The notes: generated by a model from the letters alone, not told the origin. Numbered from the stretch's first letter, positions 25,107-35,750 are shown. The stretch is 64,000 nucleotides of DNA from Sipunculus nudus (GCA_026874595.1 CM049311.1:58905953-58969952); one strand, 5' to 3'. Numbers and translations are program-made.

Positions 25107-25689
25107 TTTATATGATGTATTATTTATATTTAACCCCTACCCCCAATTGCAAACCGGATATCCGTCCCTGATTTGACACACCCAACTGCAAATCGGGGAT
25201 CCGTCCCTGATATTAAAGTTGTGATTGTGCTTACCAGCAACACTATCTCTGCATTCAGTAACATTTCGGGGAGCCTCTCTCTTTGTTTTTGTTTTTTTTT
25301 TAAAGGGATTATCCTTTACAACAGGTCATTAAGCTCTCAATGCATTGAAATCCTCAAAGTGCGGCCATACAAAGCATGAAAAGAAGCCACCACCAAAAGC
25401 ACAGGTGGGATCAATCCGAATTGTTTCTTTTCATGGACCATCGCACATCCATAGAACAAAGCTCCAACTGTCAAATGTAATGTCCCTGCCGACATTTACT
25501 ATCACATACTGCCATCGCTTATGGTAATGGTAATTGGATGTAATTTTTTTATTTGAAGAAAAACGATGCAAGATTTAAAGAAACTTACAATATAATCATA
25601 TAATGTGATCGAGAATGTTAGACGCTATCAAATGCTGAAAACTATAAGTCTTCCACATAAAAATAACACAATTATAGGCGTTTCTTTGA

Positions 25690-26500
25690 ATGGTCCCATA
25701 TTCTCGTTTGACAAGAAATGGTGCGAGATATGACGAGATATTCACTTTTGTCACTTAAAACTAGTCAAATGATTCTTGAACAATAGAAAAATAAAATATC
25801 TAGCATGAAAATGAACGAGATAAAGACATTTGTTTGAAATCTAAAATATTCTCGTTTAGCGGGAGATGATACGAGATGTGGCGAGATTTGCAGTGTAACC
25901 ATGTCCAGCTTCCGAAATGCTACCAAATGCTGAAAACTACTCCATTTTAGCATTAACCGTGATCAAGCTATAAGCATTTCTGTGAAATCTCGTAATTTCT
26001 CGTTTGGCAATAAACCGAGCGAGATTTGACGAGACTTGCAATTAAATGGCTTAGAACCAAGAGAAAGCAGCCTGATGCAAAAAACTAGACCCTTAAAACA
26101 TAAATATTAACCGAGATAGAAGCCAAAAACTACATATTTTCAGATCGTCAAATTTAACCCAAAAATTTGGTAACCATGGCAACGGCCGCACAAGGCTATA
26201 TGTCGGATGGAATAAGGCAATGATCCTAGTTTTAGATGCGACAAAAAAAATTGTTATTTGCTTAATATTTTTTAAGATATTGCGGAAAAATGATAAGTTG
26301 TAGTGTTTCCAGTACCACGCCCCCTGGTGGCTATTTTCGAAAAATGAAAAAACAAGTTCGAGATAATACAAAACAACAGAAAATTTGTCATTTTCAGAAC
26401 CTCAGCTGTAAAACTGCGACCTCTAAATCGTATTTAATGAAATCTCGAAAAGTCTCATTTGACGACAAATGGCACGAGATTTTGCGAGAATTGCTTTAAT
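25690..26500. repeat. Array of TCTCG/CGAGA motifs, period about 150 bp
   Basis: The segment TTCTCGTTTGACAAGAAATG then GTGCGAGATATGACGAGAT recurs in diverged form at about 25700, 25848, 25997 and 26453 (steps of 148, 149 and 3x152 bp), and again at about 29888 and 31163. Arms TCTCGTTTG..CGAGA are near-palindromic. Each is followed by a unit that mentions GCTGAAAACTA (or similar) and CATAAAAA..ACCGAGAT. Confidence 0.7.
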
Positions 26501-26888
26501 TTAGCACAGAGCGTATAAAATGCTACACAATGCAAAAAACTAGAGCTCTCTAACTTAAAAAATGAGAAATTTGGAAGGAAATTTTCGAATTTTCTGATTT
26601 TCCCCCCGAAATACGTTACCATGGTAACCATTGACCGGACATATTTGCTAACACATGGAAAGCTAACATAATGAGGAACAAAATGAGCTACAGATTTAGC
26701 AGCTACGATTATTATTGACGAAGATATGAAGAAAAATCTGTTTTAAAGGTTTTTGGTAACCCTGACCTTGACCTTTGAACGGTCATGGCCAAAAACAATA
26801 GGCTCCGAGAAGAACCGATTTTACACTTAATGTAAAAGTTTCAGAGCGATTGCTTTAAAATTGTGGCCTGTAGCGCGCAGACATACAG

Positions 26889-26926
26889 ACAAACAAACAA
26901 ACAAACAAACAAACAAACAAACAAAC
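26889..26926. repeat. (CAAA)n microsatellite
   Basis: Nine to ten ACAA tetranucleotides, an expansion of the CAGACAAACAAAC motif present at the same place in other units of the array. Confidence 0.95.
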
Positions 26927-27328
26927 TAGACGACCATAGGTCGAGAGCTTGCCGGACTTAAATGACAGACAGATGGACAAACAGGACAAACTGACGGTTT
27001 TCTATCAATTGAATGACTTTTAAAGCGATTGCTTGAACGTTTGGCCTGTTGAACGACATATATCACACAAAAGAACATGAAATTAGACATAGCTCAAAAC
27101 AGACAAATATACTGACACACCTCAGATAACAGACTACAAGTGAAGGTAGAGTTTATAATGTCGGAGATATGGCCAAAAAATGATATGGTGTGGAGGCTCT
27201 ACCGCAGCATCCCATAGGGGCCATATCCCTAAATTTAAAAATTTCTTTTGAGATATTTTTGTAAGAAATGTTCCAAGATGTATATATTATTGTAAGAGAT
27301 GTTCCAATTCCAAAAGGATTCCTTCAAA

Positions 27329-27512
27329 ACTGTGGCCTGAAGATTGCTAACTGTAAGACGCAAGATCCAGCAATCAGGCGAAAATGAGGATCACTGACAA
27401 ACAGACAGACATACTGAAAAACTGTGGCCTGAAGATTGCTAACTGTAAGACGCAAGATCCAGCAAGCAGGCGAAATAGAGGATCACTGACAAACAGACAG
27501 ACATACTGAAAA
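27329..27512. repeat. 92-bp tandem duplication
   Basis: ACTGTGGCCTGAAGATTGCT starts at 27329 and again at 27421. The two 92-bp units differ at only a few positions (CAATCAGG/CAAGCAGG, GAAAATGAGG/GAAATAGAGG). Confidence 0.9.
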
Positions 27513-27732
27513 AGTGACACAAGAATAAGACCAGATGACCAACTCCGATTATTGAGTAGATTCAAAGGAAGATAATAAGTCATAGTGTTTGTAATTGAAG
27601 TTTATAGTTTTGTAGATATGGCAAAGAAATATATATAGGGGAGAGGCGAGTGCAACGCCCCATATTGGCAATATCCAGAAAATGAATAATCTGTTTCGAG
27701 ATATTACTGTAAGATGTAAGATGTAATAGTTT

Positions 27733-28974
27733 AACAAGTGACCCATGGGTCATGACGCTCAGCTGCCAAGCATGACCTGCCACATCATGGGCTGAGATTC
27801 ACAACTTCCAGTCACATTTTGAAGAACCAATTTGCCAATATCTTGAAATTTTCTACGACAACAGAAATATACATCACCTATGTCTGGTTAAAACACAGTG
27901 ACTTGATGGTCTTAGGAAAAATGAATGATTGTTAAGCTATCAGTAACTATTCCCATAGCTTGCTTGATACCTGTCAGTCTCAAAAGAAACACCACAAAGG
28001 GCAAATATAAGATCAAAATATATAGCAAAAATCAAGAAAATCCATGCAAGAATTATTGAGAAACGGGTGCTTATAAATATGAAGTTTGAATCAAATTGAG
28101 TGATGCATAGATGTGGCATATGTGAAAGACTGAAGGTTTGGGTTGAACAGTTTCACTTGCAAAATGTTCACAACCATTTAGAATAATTAAGTAATGTGTC
28201 CTTGACCTTTGACCTCTTGAACTCGACATCGATAGGCTTCTTCCCCTATTGGTAGGTAAGCCATATATGACAAATGGAAGGTATAGATTGAAAAGTTTCC
28301 TGAAAATGACTCCACACAAAAAGTGGGTGCAGTGAACTTCACCTTTGACCTCAAAATCAACAGGTCTTTTCCCCTGTTGGCAGAGAAGCGATATCAGTGC
28401 TGGGAAGTTTGGAATGAAATGTCTAGCTTGAAATGTTTTCACAACCTTTTAAAAAAATTGGATCCTGTGACCCTGATCTTTGATCTTGTGACCTAAATAT
28501 CTATAGGATTCTTCTCTCTCTTAGTAGGTGAAATATATGTAAAATTTCAAAGAATTGGGATTAAAGATTTGGCTTAAAATGCATCCACAGGCATTAAAAA
28601 AAGGGACTCCTGTGACCTTGACCTTTGACCTGTTGACTTCAAAATAATTATGGTTCTTCCCCTGTTGGTAGATGAGCTGTATGTGAAAGATGGAAGGTTT
28701 TGGATGAAAATTTTAGCTAAAAGAATTATTTCTGGGGGTTGCATACACACCCTGTAACTTCGAGAATATAGGTCAGTGACCTAATTTCAGGTTTGCAAGG
28801 AGATCATTTTAGAACCTCTAAGACTACATAGGGTTCATGACCCTAGCCCGTACAGTTACGATTTGTGCCCTGCTAACAGACGGACGGCCGGTCAGCAGGA
28901 TGGACAGATGGAAGGACGACGGACAAAGACCCATCGCTATAGCCCAGCATGACTGAAAGTCAGCTGAGCTAAAA
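27733..28974 (-). mobile_element. Hairpin-ended element C with a different tandem core
   Basis: Minus-oriented. Its 3' end is at 27733 (AACAAGTGACCC then ATGGGTCATGACGCTCAGCT) and its 5' hairpin at 28941-28970 (AGCCCAGCATGACT - GAA - AGTCAGCTGAGCT) followed by AAAA. The ends match elements A and B, but the core is unrelated: about five units of roughly 140 bp, with TGACCTTGACCTTTGACCT, ATAGG(A/C)TTCTTCCCCTATTGG and GTAGGTGAGCCATATATG-like segments. It interrupts the array at 24376-32083. Frames of up to 123 codons on the minus strand are incidental. Likely rolling-circle (HINE-like) by architecture; this is inference. Confidence 0.8.
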
Positions 28975-29812
28975 ATGATCCTTTCAAAACGGTGGCCTGT
29001 AGAATGCTATCAGTGAGACTCAAGAACCAAAAAGCCGGCGAATTTGAGGACAACTGACAAACAAACAGACAAACTTACAAAGGGACACAAGATGGAGACA
29101 AGATGACTTAATCAGGTTATGGAGAAGACTCAGAGGAAGAAAATAAGCTATAGTTTATGTAATTGAGGCTTATAATTTTGGAGATATGGCCAAATAATGA
29201 TATACTGGGGATGTTCGACTGCAGCGCCCTCTAGTGGACATATCCTGAAGACCACAAATGCGTTTTGTGATATTAGTGTATGACATAAGATGAAATAGTT
29301 TCAAAAGGATTCGTCCACATATCTGACTTGTTGATTGCTATATCTAAAGTGCAAAAACTAGCAAGCAGGCGAATTTGAGGATAAATGACAAACAGACAGA
29401 CATACTGACAAAGTGACACAAGATGGAGACCAGATGACTTGACCATGTTTTGAAGAAGACCAAGAGAAAGAAAATAAGCTATAGTTTGTGTAATATAGGT
29501 TTACTCTTACGGAGATATGTTCAAAAACTGATTTTTTTGGAAGGGTCAAGTGCAGCGCCCCCTAGCAGCCATATCGGGAAAATGAAAAAATAATTTTTGA
29601 GATATTAGTATAATACATAAGATGAAGGAACAAACATACACGGGTGACCAACATGCTTTCGAAAATCGAAGATTTCCGGCAAGCAATAAAGTTGCGACTG
29701 TGCCTCCCACATGTACGATAATAGACAGGACCCGGAAAGGCCGACACGCACCGCTGCACACGCCGGCTGCCCACCGTAAGGACCCTGTCGCCACTTGCGG
29801 CAATTGCACGTG
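28975..29812. repeat. Source copy of the 838-bp duplicated block
   Basis: Identical, by eye, to 32641-33478 (constant offset 3,666 bp). It starts at the first base after element C's hairpin end and ends at GCAATTGCACGTG. It contains two CAGCGCC(C/T)... units about 331 bp apart plus a GC-richer tail at about 29680-29812. Open frames in it (up to 111 codons) occur identically in both copies and show no coding signature. Confidence 0.9.
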
Positions 29813-29822
29813 TCTTCGTGGT

Positions 29823-30691
29823 ATGTATCAGTTTCAAAAGGATGCCTGCATATCTGTGGCCTATAGGGCATGTCACCGTGAAATCGCGAAATCTCATTCG
29901 ACGAGAAACGGTGCGAGATTTTGCAAGATTTTTGGTTGGATCACCGAGAACTCACCAAGGGCTCCCAGATGCAAAAATTTGGACCTCTCTAGCATAAAAA
30001 CTGACAGAGTTAGAAGCTGAAAACTGCATATTTTCAAAATTCAAAGGTTTTACCCCAAAAATAGAGAAATCTGGCAATAGCGCACTTTGGCACCTATGCG
30101 CAAAAATAAGCCCATGGACCCTAGTTTAAGGTGCTGTGATGGAAATGGCCCAATGTTTAATAGTTCTGGAGGTATAGCACCAAAACAAATTTTTCATGTT
30201 TTTTCATCTGCAACGCCCCCTGGCGGCCATTTCCAAAATCTGAAAAACCCGTTTCGAGATATTCTTATGTTACATAAAATATCTCAGAATCAGTAAAATT
30301 GCTGCAAATTTGAAAAATATCACGAAATTCCATGATTTCTCCCCAAAATTGCGTAACCATGGTAACAGCGAAATGAGGCAATTTTGCAGTGTTGGAAGTG
30401 GCCATGCAGTGGCAAATAAAACGGGCTACAGATTAGGTGCCTACGGCTATTTTTGACGAAGGTATGAAGAAAAAACCGTTTTTGAGCTTTTTGGTGACCC
30501 TGACCTTGACCCTTGACCGATCATGACCAAAAACAATAGGCTCCGAGAAGAACCGATTATACACTCTATCTATAAGTATCAGGACGATTGGTGCAAAATT
30601 GTGGCCTGTAGAGCGGGGACATACAGACAAACAAACAAACGGAACTGATCAACATACTTGTCGAAATCTCTGATTCCGGCAAGCAACAAAC
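29823..30691. repeat. Direct repeat R, copy 1 (869 bp)
   Basis: ATGTATCAGTTTCAAAAGG through GGCAAGCAACAAAC. Repeated at 31098-31967 with a 1,275-bp offset and only scattered substitutions, plus a 1-nt A-run indel. Contains GAAATCTCATTCGACGAG, CAACGCCCCCTGGCGGCC, the RFX-like CGTAACCATGGTAACAG and CTGACCTTGACCCTTGACCG. Confidence 0.9.
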
Positions 30692-31097
30692 TATAACGCG
30701 ACAGAAATGGCAAACCGGCCCGCAAAGAGTGCCTGTGGTCACTTATTTTATACGGCGAACGCTATAATTTTTGCAGTCACGGGAAAGCGTGTCTGTCTTT
30801 CATACTAAAACGCGTGCATGCATGCCTGATGGCATATGTATTTGTGCATGCGGGTTTTAATTTTTACAAAGTTGCTAAAATTTGCGGGGACCGTGTATGA
30901 TTAAACAAAAGAGGTCATGGGCAGAAAGGCCATGAAACGCCAATTCATTTGGTGTACAGTTTATGTACCTAAAATGTGTAGTTTTGGAGATATGGTTAAA
31001 CAATGATAGTAGGTACGGGGTTGCAGTGCAGCGCCCCCTAGCGGTAATTTTCCAAAAACTGAACAATTGCTTTCGAGATATTAGTGTATGACGTAAC

Positions 31098-31967
31098 ATG
31101 TATCAGTTTCAAAAGGATGCCTGCATATCTGTGGCCTATAGGGCATGTCACCGTGAAATCGCGAAATCTCATTCGACGAGAAACGGTGCGAGATTTTGCA
31201 AGATTTTTGGTTGGATCACCGAGAACTCACCAAGGGCTACAAGATGCAAAAATTTTGACCTCTCCAGCATAAAAACTGACAGAGTTAGAAGCTGAAAACT
31301 GCATATTTTCAAAATTCAAAGGTTTTACCCCAAAAATAGAGAAATCTGGCAATAGCGCACTTTGGCACCTATGCGCAAAAATAAGCCCATGGGCCCTAGT
31401 TTGAGGTGCTGTGATGGAAATGGCCCAATGTTTAATAGTTCTGGAGGTATAGCACCAAAACAAATTTTTCATGTTTTTTCATCTGCAACGCCCCCTGGCG
31501 GCCATTTCCAAAATCTGAAAAACCCATTTCGAGATATTCTTATGTTACATAAAATATCTCAGAATCAGTAAAATTGCTGCAAATTTGAAAAATATCACGA
31601 AATTCCATGATTTCTCCCCAAAATTGCGTAACCATGGTAACAGCGAAATGAGGCAATTTTGCAGTGTTGGAAGTGGCCATGCAGTGGCAAATAAAACGGG
31701 CTACAGATTAGGTGCCTACGGCTATTTTTGACGAAGGTATGAAGAAAAAAACCGTTTTTGAGCTTTTTGGTGACCCTGACATTGACCCTTGACCGATCAT
31801 GACCAAAAACAATAGGCTCCGAGAAGAACCGATTATACACTCTATCTATAAGTATCAGGACGATTGGTGCAAAATTGTGGCCTGTAGAGCGGGGACATAC
31901 AGACAAACAAACAAACGGAACTGATCAACATACTTGTCGAAATCTCTGATTCTGGCAAGCAACAAAC
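31098..31967. repeat. Direct repeat R, copy 2 (870 bp)
   Basis: Second copy of repeat R, about 98-99% identical by eye to 29823-30691. It is followed by two partial extra units (ACTGACCAACATACTTGCCG and so on) that lead into the terminal ATAGTCGCCAG hairpin. About 400 bp of non-shared sequence (30692-31097) separates the copies. Confidence 0.9.
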
Positions 31968-32327
31968 AAACATACGGAACTGACCAACATACTTGCCGAA
32001 ATCTTTGATTCCGGCAAGTAACAAACAAACAGACAGGACGATTAGCCCATAGTCGCCAGACCTAGGCTGGCGACTATAATAATGTGCTAAACAACCGTAA
32101 AACACTGAGTTAAGCCTCCTCGGTGCAGGCTTAGCATTTCAGCCCGCCAGGTGACTTAAGTCACTAACGTTATTTTTAATGAAACTGACTTAAAGCTCGA
32201 CAAAAATGACTTAAGTAAAAAAAGCAGAATAACAGGCTTAAGTCGGTTTAATGAAACTGGGCCATGGTGCTACTTTATTGAGTACCTGTAAATGCTTCAG
32301 TCTTAATAACAAAAATATGGATCACTG

Positions 32328-32640
32328 ATTGAATTACTGTTGTCTAGTTGTTCTTACGTTAAGCCTTTACATGTCAGTGACTGCCTATATATATGCTATT
32401 TATGTAACCGGTAATGTGGATACTGTTCAAGACTGGTCAATTTTTCTCATCTTTATTTAGCTTCAACTCCATAATAGCCATTTTCCTGTTCCATACTGGT
32501 TCTGTAACCATATATATTTAGATAACCATTACTTTTCTGTGCACAGCTCTTAAACTATTATTTTTCATGCATGTCCTTCTTATGACATATAAACTTATAA
32601 CTTTTCTAAATGGATTACCTTAATTGTATCCCCAGACAAA
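32328..32640. repeat. 313-bp direct duplication X, copy 1
   Basis: ATTGAATTACTGTTGTCTAG through GTATCCCCAGACAAA, identical by eye to 33479-33791. Copy 1 stops 15 nt into the terminal repeat of element D, where the 838-bp copied block begins. Confidence 0.95.
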
Positions 32641-33478
32641 ATGATCCTTTCAAAACGGTGGCCTGTAGAATGCTATCAGTGAGACTCAAGAACCAAAAAG
32701 CCGGCGAATTTGAGGACAACTGACAAACAAACAGACAAACTTACAAAGGGACACAAGATGGAGACAAGATGACTTAATCAGGTTATGGAGAAGACTCAGA
32801 GGAAGAAAATAAGCTATAGTTTATGTAATTGAGGCTTATAATTTTGGAGATATGGCCAAATAATGATATACTGGGGATGTTCGACTGCAGCGCCCTCTAG
32901 TGGACATATCCTGAAGACCACAAATGCGTTTTGTGATATTAGTGTATGACATAAGATGAAATAGTTTCAAAAGGATTCGTCCACATATCTGACTTGTTGA
33001 TTGCTATATCTAAAGTGCAAAAACTAGCAAGCAGGCGAATTTGAGGATAAATGACAAACAGACAGACATACTGACAAAGTGACACAAGATGGAGACCAGA
33101 TGACTTGACCATGTTTTGAAGAAGACCAAGAGAAAGAAAATAAGCTATAGTTTGTGTAATATAGGTTTACTCTTACGGAGATATGTTCAAAAACTGATTT
33201 TTTTGGAAGGGTCAAGTGCAGCGCCCCCTAGCAGCCATATCGGGAAAATGAAAAAATAATTTTTGAGATATTAGTATAATACATAAGATGAAGGAACAAA
33301 CATACACGGGTGACCAACATGCTTTCGAAAATCGAAGATTTCCGGCAAGCAATAAAGTTGCGACTGTGCCTCCCACATGTACGATAATAGACAGGACCCG
33401 GAAAGGCCGACACGCACCGCTGCACACGCCGGCTGCCCACCGTAAGGACCCTGTCGCCACTTGCGGCAATTGCACGTG
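32641..33478. repeat. Inserted copy of the 838-bp block
   Basis: Identical by eye to 28975-29812, in the same orientation and lying between the two copies of X. Junction microhomology is AAA on the left and TG on the right. No target duplication of transposon size and no TIRs bound the block itself. Confidence 0.95.
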
Positions 33479-33791
33479 ATTGAATTACTGTTGTCTAGTT
33501 GTTCTTACGTTAAGCCTTTACATGTCAGTGACTGCCTATATATATGCTATTTATGTAACCGGTAATGTGGATACTGTTCAAGACTGGTCAATTTTTCTCA
33601 TCTTTATTTAGCTTCAACTCCATAATAGCCATTTTCCTGTTCCATACTGGTTCTGTAACCATATATATTTAGATAACCATTACTTTTCTGTGCACAGCTC
33701 TTAAACTATTATTTTTCATGCATGTCCTTCTTATGACATATAAACTTATAACTTTTCTAAATGGATTACCTTAATTGTATCCCCAGACAAA
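33479..33791. repeat. 313-bp direct duplication X, copy 2
   Basis: Second copy of X, running on uninterrupted into element D (GTATCCCCAGACAAAGTCGG). This is the ancestral arrangement, judged by the intact element that follows. Confidence 0.95.
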
Positions 33792-34705
33792 GTCGGGGGA
33801 TACTTTGTTTTCATACCTGTCCCGCCACCGCCGCATATAAATCTTGTTGGCGCGATAACTCAAAAAATATTTCACGGATCTTTACCAAACTTGGTATATG
33901 TATAAATATGGGTCAGAGGACGATGCCTATTTAAAATGAGGTCATGACCTTGAATAGAAGAGTGTCCTTGACCTTGAATAGGTCCAATTTTGGGGAAAAT
34001 CACACAAATTCTTAAATATCTCAAGAAATCTTGCATGGTTTGATCCCAAAATCAAGTTGATGGAAGATCATGGATAGGGTTGTCATGTTCCAGAAACTGA
34101 TGGCACCACCTATTATTCTTTACTTGTTTTCGTGCCGTTTAATACCCCCAAAAATTGCTACTTGACAGTCCTGTGAGCTTTATAAGTCAAAAACTAATGG
34201 ACAGATTTCTTTTATATCATGCATATACATAGATATGGGTTATGGGATGATGTTTATTTAAATTAGGGTCATGACCTGTCCTATGAGAGTGGCTTTGACC
34301 TTGAATATTGCCATATATGGTGAAAATCACACAAAATCATTAATTTCTCAGGGATGCATGGATTGGTCCAAAAATGAACTCGACCGAAGATCTTGGATAG
34401 TAATGTCATGTACTGGAAACAGGTGGCACCACCTGTTATTCTTTTACTTGTTTTCGCGCCGTTTAATACCCCATCATTGCCACTTAACAGTACTGTGAGC
34501 ATTATAAGTTAAAAACTAATGGACAGATTTCTTTCATATTATACATATACATAGACATGGGTTAGGGGATCATGTATATTGAAATTGAGGTCATGACCTT
34601 TACTATGAGAGTGACCTTTTCTATGAGTGTGGTCTGATATTAATTGTTGCTGAAGATGGGGGGCCTATTCTTAAAAGGGGGGGGGGATTAATTGTCTGGG
34701 GATAC
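33777..34705. mobile_element. TIR element D (929 bp) with tandem core
   Basis: A perfect 14-bp terminal inverted repeat: GTATCCCCAGACAA at 33777-33790 and TTGTCTGGGGATAC at 34692-34705. The left end also folds locally (TATCCCC 33778-33784 with GGGGATA 33796-33802). The core has about 2.5 units with a 322-bp period (AAAACTAATGGACAGATTTC at about 34190 and 34511), containing GGTCATGACCTT and TGGCACCACCTRTTATTC segments. A G10 tract lies at 34677-34686. Immediately outside the right end is CACCTGTGGTGCC with a second AGGTGCCAAGAAA. No coding frame. Confidence 0.8.
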
Positions 34706-34735
34706 TATGGCACCTGTGGTGCCAAGAAAACAGGT

Positions 34736-35420
34736 GCCAAGAAATATCTAGTTCATATACTCATTTTTATACCAGTTTATATTTGATTGAGTCTGTTTAT
34801 TTATTTATATAGCTTTATATATTTAAATTTATGTAAAATTGGAAATTATTTGTATATTTTGAACAACATCAACTGTCAGGGATTCAGGACAAGTTTTCAG
34901 TATGTAATCAATGTGAATGTCAATTAATTCCATTTTCCTGTGTCAAGCAGGTACCAATACTGTAGTATGTCAAGGTTGTGACCTAGGTGATTTGTAACTT
35001 CATAATGAAAACAGTGACTAGTATACTCACCATTAATGGTGGAAATGCTAATAATAATATTTTTGATGAATAGTCACAATTAAATGTCAGAAAATCATTA
35101 CAGAAGGAACCTGGTGGTAACTCCATGAACTAAGCATTAATAAATTATTCAGATCTATAGAAATGAAAGCAAAACATGTCTATCAGATAAAAGTTATATT
35201 TGTATTGTCTGCCATATTTGTTGCTTTTAGCCTTTATGTAAGATAAATGTTTTTCACGTTTAATTTTTACAAACAGCTGATGATGTTGAAGAGAGAATTG
35301 GTCCACAAAAAGGACCTCTCTAGCTTGATGGATATTTGTCATCAGAAAGTTCAACCAGGGAAAATTCATCAATGGAAAACGTACCTTGGGAAAAGCAGCC
35401 CGGGTATATCAGTCAAGGGT
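34736..35420. other. AT-rich non-coding stretch
   Basis: No feature recognised. Confidence 0.5.
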
Positions 35421-35429
35421 TAGCTCTAA

Positions 35430-35750
35430 TAGCAGTATTTCTTTTACAGAGTTATTAATCAGGGGCACTCTGTTGACCAGTGCATCTATAATATAAATAC
35501 ATTTATAGAAAATTTTATACAAAGCATTTATCTCCACAAGACCAGACATTGAATTGTATGTAAATCAAAGAGGAAAATTTATTAATAAAAGGCATTCCTT
35601 TTCCAGAGGTATTACTCAGAGTCAGCCTGCTGACCAGTGCTGCTGTTAAAATACATGTACAGAGACCTGACATGTATGTCAATTATTTATCTCAACAAGA
35701 CCAGACATTGAATACTATGTAAATCAAAGAAGAAAATTTATTAAGAATGG
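35430..35750. repeat. Tandem duplication of about 160 bp
   Basis: Two units share CTGTTGACCAGTGC / CTGCTGACCAGTGC and the longer block ACAAGACCAGACATTGAAT, GTAAATCAAAGA(G/A)GAAAATT (offset about 159 bp). Diverged (roughly 80-90% by eye), so not recent. Confidence 0.8.

Larger units (their letters stand above)
24376..32083. repeat. Inner repeat complex bounded by inverted ATAGTCGCCAG
   Basis: CATAGTCGCCAGCGG at about 24376-24390 is matched at the far end by a perfect 11-bp hairpin, ATAGTCGCCAG - ACCTAGG - CTGGCGACTAT (about 32053-32081). Between them lie related blocks. Each has a gene-like-but-noncoding order: GACCTTGACC(T)..., GGCTCCGAGAAGAACCGATT, TGTGGCCTGTAG, then CAAACAGACAAAC runs, GACGACCATAGGTCG, and a CAGCGCCCCCTAGCGGCCAT block followed by GAGATATTAGTGTATGACATAAGATG. 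The complex looks like a tandemly grown, repeatedly invaded array. It holds no transposase or other protein frame. Confidence 0.6.
23909..32263. mobile_element. 8,355-bp TIR composite element (family T, reverse orientation)
   Basis: The left end GGCCCAGTTTCACTAA (23909-23924) and right end TTTAATGAAACTGGGCC (to 32263) are inverted repeats. ATG flanks both ends (23906-23908 and 32264-32266), a probable 3-bp target duplication. Both termini carry multiple CTTAAG/GACTTAAGTC-like motifs, and the left side contains GGAAATCCCCTTTTCAACGC, which matches the right side of the 5570-7772 element in reverse. The family's own sequence seems limited to about 23909-24376 and 32082-32263; the 7.7 kb between is a different repeat complex bounded by inverted ATAGTCGCCAG. 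No transposase frame. Superfamily uncertain (PIF/Harbinger-like ends, but ATG rather than TWA flanks). Confidence 0.8.

Noticed and set aside
29562-30020. Overlapping 111-132 codon frames on both strands around 29.6-30.0 kb
   Set aside because: They lie in repeated blocks, sit opposite each other, and are copied exactly with the duplicated DNA. No coding signature.
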